NCBI GenBank assembly: GCA_040403315.1 | Contig: JBBAKX010000008.1 | Coordinates: 88,250-152,249 of the forward strand | Reading direction: 5' to 3' | From: CAMCXT01 sp040403315 | GTDB taxonomy: Bacteria > Bacteroidota > Bacteroidia > M30B66 | DNA: 64,000 nt | Shown here: one piece after another, positions 37,076 through 45,180 of the stretch | Numbering within the stretch: the stretch's first letter is position 1 | Layout of the letters: each line of letters starts with the position of its first letter | Made by a program: the position numbers and the translations under genes | Notes under the pieces: model-generated | What the model was told of the DNA's origin: nothing | Seen by the model: only the letters and a program-made list of their open reading frames with translations | Database searches by the model: none

Positions 37076-38518
37076 TTAAAATTCTTTTTTAAGGTGCTCC
37101 TTTATTTCCGGAGCACATGGATAATCAAATAAGCAGTTTGCCTTGATCATAGCAGCAACACGTTCGGGCACAAGTTGTTCCCAGCCGCTTTCGCCCGACT
37201 GAATCTGACTCAACAGGTCGTCGGCATTGATGTGCAGAAGTTCCAAATTGGCATTTCGGATGTCTTCTACTTTATCGTTTACTTTTAAATAATTGAGCAG
37301 GGATTCATTTCCTGCGGGGATGTTGAGGTTATTGAGCGTGATGAGTTCGCCGGTACTTCTGCGGATGGCAGGGTAGGCGTAGGCCTTCACGTTGGTGCCG
37401 AACAACATACTGAATGCTTCTAACAATCCACCACGTAGGTTACTGAATTGCTCGGCATCGAAAATGCGTTCTATGTTACGAACCGAAAGAACAAAGCCAA
37501 CTAGTTGATTGCGTGTAGCTTTAGATAGGTATGGAACGAGGTACCAGTAATCGAGGAAATTGGTGATCATCACTGTATGCCCAAGTGCCATGAGGATTTT
37601 GGCTCTGTCGAGGAAATCTTCATCATCGATATTTCCATTGGTATCGATGAGCGAATTGAGCGACAATTCGGAAATGATGATCATGCGTTCAGTTTCACCT
37701 TTGAGTTCTTGAATGAAATCTTCGGTTGCTTTTTGAAGCATGTCTTCGTGCACCCTGGTGAATGGACGAAAACGCCCAGACACTACGAGTGCATTTTTCT
37801 TGTATAGCGCTTCTGATGGTTGTAGTACAGTACCTTCTGGTCCAAACATAGCCGTTTTTGTAAGGCCGTTCTTTACCAATTTAAGACTGTAAAGGAGATT
37901 GTTGGTTTCGCCAAATCCTGCGCCAGAAATTTTAAATAGATCGATCTCTACTGTACCTGGAACGATACCATCGAGCAAGGTGCGAATGTGTTCTTCTGGT
38001 TGGTCGAGCAGATAAAAGCAACCATACATTAAATTCACTCCAATGGTTCCGATAGCGCGCTGTTGCCAGTTGCTTTCAGTATCATGCATAACAAGATGGA
38101 TAATGCATTCAACTGGTTCTTCCATTGGATAGCACTGGAATTTAATACCCAGCCAACCGTGAGCTTGATTGGTTTTGTGAAAATTGGTAGTCTCAACCGT
38201 ATTTGCAAAAGTGAAGAAGCAGGTTTTGTCTTCTCTAAAACCAAGTCTTTTGCCTAACAACCCATATTCCTTCTCCAGCATTCGTTCGAGGCGTTCTTCA
38301 CATACGTAACGAGATGTTTCTCCATAAATGGCATCCGAAAAGCTCATGTCGTAAGCCGACATAGTTTTGGCTACTGTTCCTGAAGCTCCTCCAGCTTTGA
38401 AAAATTGTGCGGCAGTTTCTTGGCCAGCTCCGATTTCGGCAAATGAGCCATAGAGCAAGCCATCGAGATTTATTTTAAGGGCTTTTTCTTTGGTGGAAAG
38501 CCTGCGTGATTCGTTCAT
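37076..38518 (-). CDS. Conserved hypothetical protein (unknown function)
   Basis: 480 residues. Recognisable stretches are LLYGSFAEIGAGQETAAQFF, GGASGTVAKTMSAYDM and RYVCEERLERML. I recall similar proteins as a widely conserved family that is often called hypothetical and sometimes annotated as a nicotinate-nucleotide adenylyltransferase, but I see no nucleotidyltransferase (T/H)xGH motif, so I do not adopt that name. There is no signal peptide or membrane segment. It is the first gene of a two-gene operon with the DEAD-box helicase, starting from its own -7 box. Confidence 0.75.
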   Translation of the reverse strand: MNESRRLSTKEKALKINLDGLLYGSFAEIGAGQETAAQFFKAGGASGTVAKTMSAYDMSFSDAIYGETSRYVCEERLERMLEKEYGLLGKRLGFREDKTCFFTFANTVETTNFHKTNQAHGWLGIKFQCYPMEEPVECIIHLVMHDTESNWQQRAIGTIGVNLMYGCFYLLDQPEEHIRTLLDGIVPGTVEIDLFKISGAGFGETNNLLYSLKLVKNGLTKTAMFGPEGTVLQPSEALYKKNALVVSGRFRPFTRVHEDMLQKATEDFIQELKGETERMIIISELSLNSLIDTNGNIDDEDFLDRAKILMALGHTVMITNFLDYWYLVPYLSKATRNQLVGFVLSVRNIERIFDAEQFSNLRGGLLEAFSMLFGTNVKAYAYPAIRRSTGELITLNNLNIPAGNESLLNYLKVNDKVEDIRNANLELLHINADDLLSQIQSGESGWEQLVPERVAAMIKANCLFDYPCAPEIKEHLKKEF

Positions 38519-38543
38519 TTTGTAATTTCCTTTTCAGGCTAGG

Positions 38544-38551
38544 CAAAGGTA
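38544..38551 (-). promoter_or_regulatory. -7 promoter box of the unknown gene/helicase operon
   Basis: On the minus strand TACCTTTG matches TAnnTTTG, 25 bases before the ATG at 38518. No good -33 box is visible. Confidence 0.5.
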
Positions 38552-38580
38552 GTAAAGTAGGCATTATAAACCCTTTGTAG

Positions 38581-38697
38581 CCTCGGACTAAAGTCCGAGG
38601 TTGCGAGGAGTTCTTCAGGCCTTGGACTAAAGTCCGTGGTTGCGAGGAGTTCTTCACGCCTTGGGCTTGCCCCGGACTGAAGTCCGAGGTTGCGGGA
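38581..38697. repeat. Tandem REP-like palindromes (three copies)
   Basis: Copies at 38581-38600 (CCTCGGACTAAAGTCCGAGG, a perfect inverted repeat), 38620-38639 and 38670-38689, each followed by TTGCG(A/G)GG. The first two are spaced 39 bases apart; the third follows after an extra 11 bases. They lie between the amylase stop (two bases away) and the next promoter. Related elements occur at 54421-54504. Confidence 0.85.
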
Positions 38698-38698
38698 C

Positions 38699-41600
38699 TT
38701 ATTTTTTGACCCAACGGCCAGATACCATTCGGTTTTCTTGGATGAAGGTGTAAGTTAAAAGACCGGCTGGTAAATGGTTGATCGAGATGTTTTGATTTTC
38801 TTGGATGGTTTCGTTGAGCACCAATTGCCCAAGTATATTGTGAATTTGCAGTTGGGCAGTTCCTTGAAGACCGTTGATTTGTAGGAAATCGTTTGCTGGA
38901 TTTGGGAACAATGTTATTAGTGGCTGATCGAATGTTTCTTCGATTGAAATCGCTAGTTGGTTTTTAATGAAGAAATCCAAATTTGAAGCAATGAAGCCAT
39001 TTTCAATTTCCCCGGGAGTTCCTGTACCTTTTACGGTTCCATTGCTATTCCTGAATACAGCCGCAATCCAATATGGATGTTCCTCAGAGGTAAGGTTGTA
39101 GTAAGTGGCTGGAGTGATGGTGATTTCCCAAAGGCCAACTTCCCCGGCTACAGGTGCCATTTCTCCAATTCCGTCGTCTTGCCCCCAATTTCCTGTTGTG
39201 TTTTGCCAGCCGGTGTTTTGTGGAGATTGTGTATCTACCACACCTGCACTTGAGTGCAGATATACAGATGAAGTACCTAGCAATTCTGCGTTACCGCGTT
39301 TGGTATTGAAGGTGATGGTAACTTCGTCGGTGGAGTTGAATGCGGGCGGAGTAACTGTTATGAATGGAAGCGACGATTCAATATTGTATTCGATGATGCT
39401 ATTCCGGAAGCCGTAACCAAAGTTTTCGTTTGCGGCATCACGAAAGTACATGCCCAATTTGTAGGCTTCTAAGGTTTCGTTGAGGCTGTAATTTTGGTCG
39501 GGCGTGAGGGTGATTTCCCAAATATCTTCTGAAACTTCGGACATTAAACCGATGCCATCAGCTGAGAGCGAGCCTACCGTTACATTCCAGTTGGAAGAAT
39601 CTGGTGAGGCGGTAATTGCTCCGCTGTGGAAATATACCGAATCGGCGCCCACGAGACCATTGCTGCCGTTCTTCCAGGCTTTCATAGCATCGAATCTCAC
39701 GGTGATTTCATCGAATTGAGTGAAAGGGTAAGGCGTGATGGTGACTGGATTTTCGAATCTTTCGACTACACACGGCATGCCTTCAGATAAACGAGTTGTT
39801 GTGAAGATATGCCATTCGCCCGGGGCTAAACCAAATGCTGCGTTAGGATCAGAAACTGAGATCGAATCGCCAGAAAAATAATCGTACCATGTTCCGGTTT
39901 GGGTAAATGCAGGATCGAGGTTGTCGGCAGTAATTCCAAAATTTCCGAGAACTACTAAATCAACATCGTTGGCGTTGTAAGCCAAGCGACGTGTGCTTCC
40001 GGTGAGTTTGTGGTTTGTAGTTGCTGCGTTGAGGCTAGCAGGATTGATTGTATTTCGCACATCCAAGATCCCTTGGTAAGCTTTGTAAATATGCTGGCGC
40101 AAAGAATCTTCGTAGTACATCAATGAGTTAGGTCCCCAAGCATAGGGTTTTCTGCCAACACGGCCATTGAAGTTAATGTCAATGTCGTATCCCAATTCAT
40201 CGAATTGCCAGATCATTTTCGGGCCTGGGAAGAGGAAAGCGAAAGCTGCCGCCATCTTCATCCTTTCTTTGGTGATAAGCGGATTTCGAACATTGTAGCT
40301 GCCGTTGCTGAGGCCTTCGTTGAGGGTGTGGTATGGAAGACGTTGCTCGTCGTGCGAATTGAAATAGGCTACGTGACTTGTAGCATTCATTCCTGCGAAA
40401 TTGCCGCTATTGCTTCCGTTGGCCGCTGGCAGATAGTCGTAGCTTTTGTTTCTCCACAGTTTCATCCCATCGGCAGCTAGAACTGCTTCTTCGCTTGCAC
40501 TTCCCCAATGTTCGAGAATGATGTAGGCATCTGGATGAGATTCGCGGAGCTTCTCAGCCATGCGCGTGATGATGTTAATTCTGGATTGGTCAAAGCCGTC
40601 GATGTTTCCACCAGGCGCGCTATTGGTGAACCCTTTAGTGAAATCGAAACGGAAGCCATCGAAGTGGTATTGGCCTAACCAGTAGTTGTTTACACTATCG
40701 ACGAAATTTTGTGTGTAAGTGCTTTCGTGGTTAAAGTCGTTGCCCCAAGAATATGGTCCAACATGGTCTACATTAAACCAAGGATTGTTGGCCGATGGTT
40801 TATTCGTGGCGGAATTGTAGTACAATTTCACCATCGGATTTTGGCCGTAAGCGTGGTTGAGTACGATATCTAGAATCACTGGAAGCCCTTTCACATGGGC
40901 GCTATCGATAAATCTTTTGAGTTCGTTTTTTGTGCCGTAGTATTTGTCGGGCGCAAAAAAGTACGATGGATTGTAGCCCCAAGAATCGTTGCCTTCGAAT
41001 TCGTTGAGTGGCATCATTTCGATGGCGTCAACCCCAAGTCTTTTGAGATAATCCAGTGTATCGATCAAGTCGGCGTAACTGTGTGATACAAGGAAATCGC
41101 GTAGGTGAAGTTCGTAAATAACGAGGTGATCAACCGGTGGTTTTGCCCAAATGAATTCATTTGTTGACCATTGATAGGCCGTTTGTTCGGTTTGTAAAAC
41201 AGTTGCAGTTCCGTTTGCTTGGTTTGAATAAACTGGTAGATTGGGAAAAACTGAATCTTCGATGAAGCTATCGTTCCAAGGATCTGCCACTTGGTCGGCA
41301 TATGGATCTCCGATTTTGATGGCGCCATCTACCCAATACTGAAACACGTATTGTTGTTGAGGTGTGAGGTTTGAAAGTTCGAGCCAAAAAAGTTCACCAC
41401 TGGGCGTTATTTTCATTTGGTATTCTGCGCTGGGTGTCCAATTGTTGAAATCGCCGATAACATATATAAATCCTTTTCCGGGAGCTTCAAGAACAAGAGT
41501 CGCTTTGGAATTGTCGTTTGGATTATAATTGATGCCTTTTCGAATCCCCGGAGGGAGTGGAGCAACAACAGTAGATGCAGTTTGCAGGACGTTGTGGTTT

Positions 41601-42325
41601 TTCTGGATCAGTACGTTTTCGCCATTGATGGTTGCGGTGATTCGGATGCCAAGATTTACCGATTGGGTTGGAGTGAAAACGTATGATAGCGCAGTGCCGG
41701 AGGTGGCATTTGCAACTTCAACAAAACCGCTTCCTTGGTCGAGCAAGATTTTCATGGAGGTTACCGCCGATGAAGCATTTGCTTGAATGTTGATGGTTTC
41801 GCCCGGATCAGCAAAGGTTTCATTGGCTGAAGGTGCAACAAACACCAAATAGTTTTGCACGTTAAGGTTGATGAAAACATCTCCGCTTGCGGTAACAGAT
41901 CCCCAAGGATAATTTCCTGCTGTTATGGTTCCTTTAACGGTTCCATCAGCATTTCTGAAAACTGCTGAAATTCTAAAAATATTTGTTCCATTGTCGACAC
42001 CAAAATATTCTCTGATAGATGGCCCAAGGGTGATTTGCCATTTATTGGGTTGCCCAACTACGGGTGTCATTTCTCCGATTCCATCGTTTTGTCCCCAGTT
42101 ACCAATTACATTCGACCAATTTGTTCCCGTTGGACTATTGTTAACCACACCATGGTGCATGTAAACTGTTTCGGCATCTAGAAGTTGTTGGTTGCCTTGA
42201 GTTGCATCGAAAGTGATGGTGACTTCATCGTCGGGTAGCGCAACGGATGGCAACATGGAGACCATTTGAGATTGTGCGGTTTGTAATCCTAAGAGGAATA
42301 AAAGAAATATATAGATTGACTTCAT
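38699..42325 (-). CDS. Secreted GH13 alpha-amylase-family enzyme with T9SS sorting domain
   Basis: 1208 residues. After a signal peptide comes a starch-binding-like domain (~25-150) that recurs twice near the C-terminus (~860-1120); all three share the S/T-D-E/D-V/I-T-I/V-R/T-F opening and a GQDDGIGEM-type turn. A CBM48-like domain (~270-370: GKGFIYVIGDFNNW) precedes the GH13 barrel. Catalytic motifs are FRFDF (nucleophile Asp), IILEHWG (acid/base Glu) and NSHDEQR (transition-state Asp); the DIVLNHA region is also present. The last ~75 residues are a T9SS type A sorting domain (TLFPNPANDF). It should cut alpha-1,4 glucans outside the cell. No sus transport genes adjoin it. Confidence 0.94.
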   Translation of the reverse strand: MKSIYIFLLFLLGLQTAQSQMVSMLPSVALPDDEVTITFDATQGNQQLLDAETVYMHHGVVNNSPTGTNWSNVIGNWGQNDGIGEMTPVVGQPNKWQITLGPSIREYFGVDNGTNIFRISAVFRNADGTVKGTITAGNYPWGSVTASGDVFINLNVQNYLVFVAPSANETFADPGETINIQANASSAVTSMKILLDQGSGFVEVANATSGTALSYVFTPTQSVNLGIRITATINGENVLIQKNHNVLQTASTVVAPLPPGIRKGINYNPNDNSKATLVLEAPGKGFIYVIGDFNNWTPSAEYQMKITPSGELFWLELSNLTPQQQYVFQYWVDGAIKIGDPYADQVADPWNDSFIEDSVFPNLPVYSNQANGTATVLQTEQTAYQWSTNEFIWAKPPVDHLVIYELHLRDFLVSHSYADLIDTLDYLKRLGVDAIEMMPLNEFEGNDSWGYNPSYFFAPDKYYGTKNELKRFIDSAHVKGLPVILDIVLNHAYGQNPMVKLYYNSATNKPSANNPWFNVDHVGPYSWGNDFNHESTYTQNFVDSVNNYWLGQYHFDGFRFDFTKGFTNSAPGGNIDGFDQSRINIITRMAEKLRESHPDAYIILEHWGSASEEAVLAADGMKLWRNKSYDYLPAANGSNSGNFAGMNATSHVAYFNSHDEQRLPYHTLNEGLSNGSYNVRNPLITKERMKMAAAFAFLFPGPKMIWQFDELGYDIDINFNGRVGRKPYAWGPNSLMYYEDSLRQHIYKAYQGILDVRNTINPASLNAATTNHKLTGSTRRLAYNANDVDLVVLGNFGITADNLDPAFTQTGTWYDYFSGDSISVSDPNAAFGLAPGEWHIFTTTRLSEGMPCVVERFENPVTITPYPFTQFDEITVRFDAMKAWKNGSNGLVGADSVYFHSGAITASPDSSNWNVTVGSLSADGIGLMSEVSEDIWEITLTPDQNYSLNETLEAYKLGMYFRDAANENFGYGFRNSIIEYNIESSLPFITVTPPAFNSTDEVTITFNTKRGNAELLGTSSVYLHSSAGVVDTQSPQNTGWQNTTGNWGQDDGIGEMAPVAGEVGLWEITITPATYYNLTSEEHPYWIAAVFRNSNGTVKGTGTPGEIENGFIASNLDFFIKNQLAISIEETFDQPLITLFPNPANDFLQINGLQGTAQLQIHNILGQLVLNETIQENQNISINHLPAGLLTYTFIQENRMVSGRWVKK

Positions 42326-42480
42326 AATGAGCGTGATAATTGGCCTTTGTGTAAAATGGACACCGAAGATAGGGAGAAACTCAATCTGAAAGTATGCTCC
42401 TTGTTTGGCTTTCCTTAAAATGCAGATGGTTATGGCAAAAATCCTGAAAGTGATTAAAGTATTTGCAGGATTAGACGAAA

Positions 42481-42516
42481 AGAAAAACCCCGACGATCTG
42501 TTGAGATGTCGGGGTT
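42481..42516 (-). terminator. Terminator downstream of tRNA-Lys
   Basis: AACCCCGAC (42486-42494) pairs with GTCGGGGTT (42508-42516); on the minus strand the stem is followed by TTTCTTTTCG. Confidence 0.88.
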
Positions 42517-42524
42517 GATTTCTG

Positions 42525-42597
42525 TGATCCCGCTGGGATTCGAACCCAGGGCCACTACATTAAAAGTGTAATGCTCTACCAGCTGAGCTACGGAATC
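42525..42597 (-). tRNA. tRNA-Lys (anticodon UUU)
   Basis: 73 bases on the minus strand without encoded CCA. The acceptor stem GATTCCG/CGGGATC has one G-U pair, the D arm is GCTC...GAGC, the anticodon loop is CTTTTAA (anticodon TTT), and the T arm is CTGGG-TTCGAAT-CCCAG. The discriminator is A. Confidence 0.96.
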
Positions 42598-42632
42598 ATC
42601 ACTTTTTTAGGAGGTTTCCTTGAAAGCGGCTG

Positions 42633-42661
42633 CAAATATAGATCTATTTCCATTCGATCAA
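42633..42661 (-). promoter_or_regulatory. Promoter of tRNA-Lys
   Basis: On the minus strand TTG (42661-42659), an 18-base spacer and TATATTTG (42640-42633) lie 35 bases before the tRNA 5' end. Confidence 0.65.
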
Positions 42662-42679
42662 TAAAAAAACGAAAAAAAA

Positions 42680-43909
42680 TCAGACATTTTCTATGTCGTT
42701 CGGTGATTCTGATTGATTTTCAGCGGTTTGATCTTTCTTTTTTCCTCCAATAATTGGATGTCTTTCGAAAGGTATTTCATTGTTGAAGTACAATCTATAT
42801 GTAACAAGTGTTCGATGTAGTTCTGTGCCGAGGTTTTCAATTACTTTGAGCATTCGAGGGTTGAAGTCGCCAATCCAAGTCAGAATTGTTTCGGTGTATC
42901 GGCCCATTGGTACTACGAAGTCGCCGCAGTATTTGATGAGAGCACCTTCAACACCTCTGCCTTGGTATTCTTTCGAAACTCCAAACACGATTCCAAGCAT
43001 GGTTTTTCGTTTGCTGAATTTGAGGTGATAGAAGAATTTTAGTTTCCCCCACCAATTGAGGTTGCCATTTACATGTTTGAAGAATTCATTGAGTTCGGGA
43101 ATCGAGAGGTAGAAGCCGATTGGTTTTTCACCCATAAAGGCAAAAAGGAGAATATCTCGGTCCATGATTACTTTCATCGCTTTGATGATGTTTCGCGCTT
43201 GTTCGATTCGCATTTCTTTGAATCCTTCGTGGATTCCCCAAGCAGAATTATACACTTCGAGAAAGTATTCCGCAATTTTCTCGTTTTTAACGCCATGCAT
43301 ATTGATTACCCTAAATGAAGGATCTGTTGAAACCATTCCAGCTTTTTTAACGAAAATTTCCTGTGCGGGAACAGTTAAATCGCGCCAAAATACTAGTTGT
43401 TTGAAATACAGTTTGAATCCATAATCCTCGAAGAAATGCTGGTAATAGGAAGGATTATAGTTCATTCCGTAGCTAGGCATGGCGGTGAAGTTTTCGGTGA
43501 GTAAGCCCCAGAAATTGTCTTTTTCTCCAAAGTTGATGGGGCCATCCATTCCATCCATTCCTTTTTCTAAAAGCCAATCTTTGCAGGTATCGAGTAGGGT
43601 TTTCGCGGCTTGTTGGTTGTTTATGCATTCGAAGAACCCCATTCCGCCTAATTTATAGGGTCCTGTTTTGGAGGTTTTGGGATGAATAAAAGCTGATACT
43701 CTGCCAATAGTTTTGCCTTGATCATCTTGGAGTATCCAACGAATGGCTTCTCCGCCTTGGCGAAAGAGTTTGTTTTTGTTGGGGTCGAAGATTTTTTCTA
43801 TGTCTTGACGGAGGTGAGGGACGTAATTTTTATCGTTAGCATAAATTAATTTACATACATCGAAAAAAGCATTTTCAGTTTTTTTATCACGAACCGTAAG
43901 GAGCTGCAT
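42680..43909 (-). CDS. GNAT-fold acetyltransferase-like protein
   Basis: 409 residues from the ATG at 43909; an in-frame ATG at 43951 lies upstream of the promoter box and is rejected. The N-terminal half (VRDKKTENAFFDVCKLIYAN, GMDGPINFGEKDNFWG) is typical of a Bacteroidota family of large GNAT-like proteins. The C-terminal half holds the acetyl-CoA-binding-like strand-loop ILLFAFMGEKPIGF and VSKEYQGRGVEGALI. No signal peptide is present. The substrate is unknown. Divergent from the SDR gene with overlapping promoters. Confidence 0.8.
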   Translation of the reverse strand: MQLLTVRDKKTENAFFDVCKLIYANDKNYVPHLRQDIEKIFDPNKNKLFRQGGEAIRWILQDDQGKTIGRVSAFIHPKTSKTGPYKLGGMGFFECINNQQAAKTLLDTCKDWLLEKGMDGMDGPINFGEKDNFWGLLTENFTAMPSYGMNYNPSYYQHFFEDYGFKLYFKQLVFWRDLTVPAQEIFVKKAGMVSTDPSFRVINMHGVKNEKIAEYFLEVYNSAWGIHEGFKEMRIEQARNIIKAMKVIMDRDILLFAFMGEKPIGFYLSIPELNEFFKHVNGNLNWWGKLKFFYHLKFSKRKTMLGIVFGVSKEYQGRGVEGALIKYCGDFVVPMGRYTETILTWIGDFNPRMLKVIENLGTELHRTLVTYRLYFNNEIPFERHPIIGGKKKDQTAENQSESPNDIENV

Positions 43910-43917
43910 ATCTGAGT

Positions 43918-43933
43918 TATTTTTGCAAAAATA
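43918..43933. promoter_or_regulatory. Palindromic pair of divergent -7 boxes
   Basis: The perfect 16-base palindrome TATTTTTGCAAAAATA is a TAnnTTTG box on the plus strand (43918-43925) fused to one on the minus strand (43933-43926). The plus box is 17 bases before the SDR ATG (43943) and the minus box is 16 bases before the GNAT-like ATG (43909). Confidence 0.6.
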
Positions 43934-43942
43934 TCTAAACGC

Positions 43943-44752
43943 ATGAAGCAAGGTGATGTTATTGTAATTACTGGAGCATCTTCAGGCATCGGACTGGCTT
44001 GTGCGCGTTTGTTTTTCAAGCAGGGATTCAGATTGGTTCTTGCAGCTAGGTCATTGGATAAATTGAATAAAGTTCAAAATGAATTAGACCCAGAGGGAAA
44101 AAATGTGGTGGTTGTTCAAGCGGATGTGAGTATAGAATCTGACTGCAAGAATATTATTGATCAGGCTATATTGGCATTTGGGACTATTCATGTTTTGGTA
44201 AATAATGCTGGCATTACTATGCGCGCCTTATTTCGGGATGTTGAACTATCTGTGATGCATAGAATTATGGAAGTGAATTTTTGGGGCGCTGTTCACTGCA
44301 CTCATTTTGCATTGCCAGAATTGGTGAAAAATAGAGGTTCAGTTGTAGGGATATCTTCGGTGGCTGGATACAAGGGTTTACCTACGAGGTCGGGTTATTC
44401 GGCGTCGAAGTTTGCATTGGAAGGTTTTTTGGAAACCCTGAGAATTGAGAATTTGAAGACAGATCTACATGTGTTAATTGCACGTCCTGGTTTTACAGCA
44501 ACGAACATTCGAAATACCATGATGGATGCAAAAGGACAATCGCAGGGATCTTCACACAAAGATGAAGCACGATCGATGACACCTGAGATGGTTGCTGAAG
44601 GAATATTACGATCCTTAAGAAAGCGCAAGAATTATATGCTTTTGTCGACCACTGCAATATTAACTTTTTGGATGAACAAATTTTTTTCTTCCTGGGTGGA
44701 TCGCTTGGTTTTTAAGCATGTTCAGCAGGAAAAGGATTCTCCGTTGCAATAA
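43943..44752 (+). CDS. Short-chain dehydrogenase/reductase (SDR)
   Basis: 269 residues. The classical SDR motifs are complete: cofactor loop TGASSGIG (11-18), the NNAG block (~89), catalytic Ser in GISSVAG and the YSASK Tyr/Lys pair (~151). The Ala-Arg-Ser after the second strand (LVLAARSLDKL) favours NADP(H). The C-terminal ~40 residues are hydrophobic and basic (LLSTTAILTFWMNKF), which may tether it to the membrane as in DHRS7-like members. The substrate is unknown. Two hairpins follow, the second a strong terminator. Confidence 0.92.
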   Translation: MKQGDVIVITGASSGIGLACARLFFKQGFRLVLAARSLDKLNKVQNELDPEGKNVVVVQADVSIESDCKNIIDQAILAFGTIHVLVNNAGITMRALFRDVELSVMHRIMEVNFWGAVHCTHFALPELVKNRGSVVGISSVAGYKGLPTRSGYSASKFALEGFLETLRIENLKTDLHVLIARPGFTATNIRNTMMDAKGQSQGSSHKDEARSMTPEMVAEGILRSLRKRKNYMLLSTTAILTFWMNKFFSSWVDRLVFKHVQQEKDSPLQ

Positions 44753-44801
44753 ATATTTTTTTAAAATGCAACAATTTGCCAAAGATTTGGTATCATTGAT
44801 A

Positions 44802-44827
44802 TGTTTCGGGAGGAGAGTACCGAAACA
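44802..44827 (+). other. Unassigned hairpin in the SDR-adhesin gap
   Basis: TGTTTCGG (44802-44809) pairs perfectly with CCGAAACA (44820-44827) around a 10-base purine-rich loop (GAGGAGAGTA). It is not followed by T residues. It lies between the SDR stop and the terminator at 44869, so a small RNA or a 3' UTR element is possible. Confidence 0.45.
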
Positions 44828-44868
44828 GCAATTTACCTTTTCATGTTTATTGTGGTTTTATGTTGACC

Positions 44869-44903
44869 AAGAAGAGCGGATCTGATCCGCTCTTCTTATT
44901 TTT
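44869..44903 (+). terminator. Strong intrinsic terminator after the SDR gene
   Basis: AAGAAGAGCGGATC and GATCCGCTCTTCTT are perfect inverted copies of 14 bases separated by one base, followed by ATTTTTATA. Confidence 0.9.
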
Positions 44904-45180
44904 ATACCCTTCTCTTCTTTTTTAAGGCACTGTTTTATTGAACCATCTTTGGTTAGTTCCGAAATGTTCATTTTTAATTATTTGAATCTTATCTTACAAT
45001 TTAGGACTTAATATAATTTAATCTATGTATCTGATAATCATGAATATAGAATCTATTATTGGCGTAGAGTGTCAAAAACTTACATGCGTAATGTAAGCGC
45101 CTAAGCTGGCGAGCCATCCCCGATAGTCTAAACGTTATTTGTAAGTGTATATGCGTGTATACACTACAAACGAAAATTTT
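44904..45180. promoter_or_regulatory. Upstream region of the giant adhesin gene, with an inverted repeat
   Basis: No gene is seen. The inverted repeat AGTGTATA-TGCGTG-TATACACT (45144-45165) lies 15 bases before the ATG and could be an operator or an mRNA hairpin near the ribosome site. No consensus TAnnTTTG promoter is visible, so another sigma factor or an activator may be needed. Confidence 0.45.

Noticed and set aside
37076..38518. Nicotinate-nucleotide adenylyltransferase as the function of the unknown gene
   Set aside because: No (T/H)xGH nucleotidyltransferase motif is present; the name may be a carried-over annotation.
38581..38697. Regularly spaced repeats that could be a mini CRISPR array
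   Set aside because: The spacer-like segments are themselves similar (TTGCGAGGAGTTCTTCA), the units are palindromes on their own, and no cas genes are present.
38475..38714. Short minus-strand frame (79 codons) across the palindromes
   Set aside because: It translates the REP-like repeats (KNSSQPRTL twice), overlaps two real genes and has no promoter of its own.
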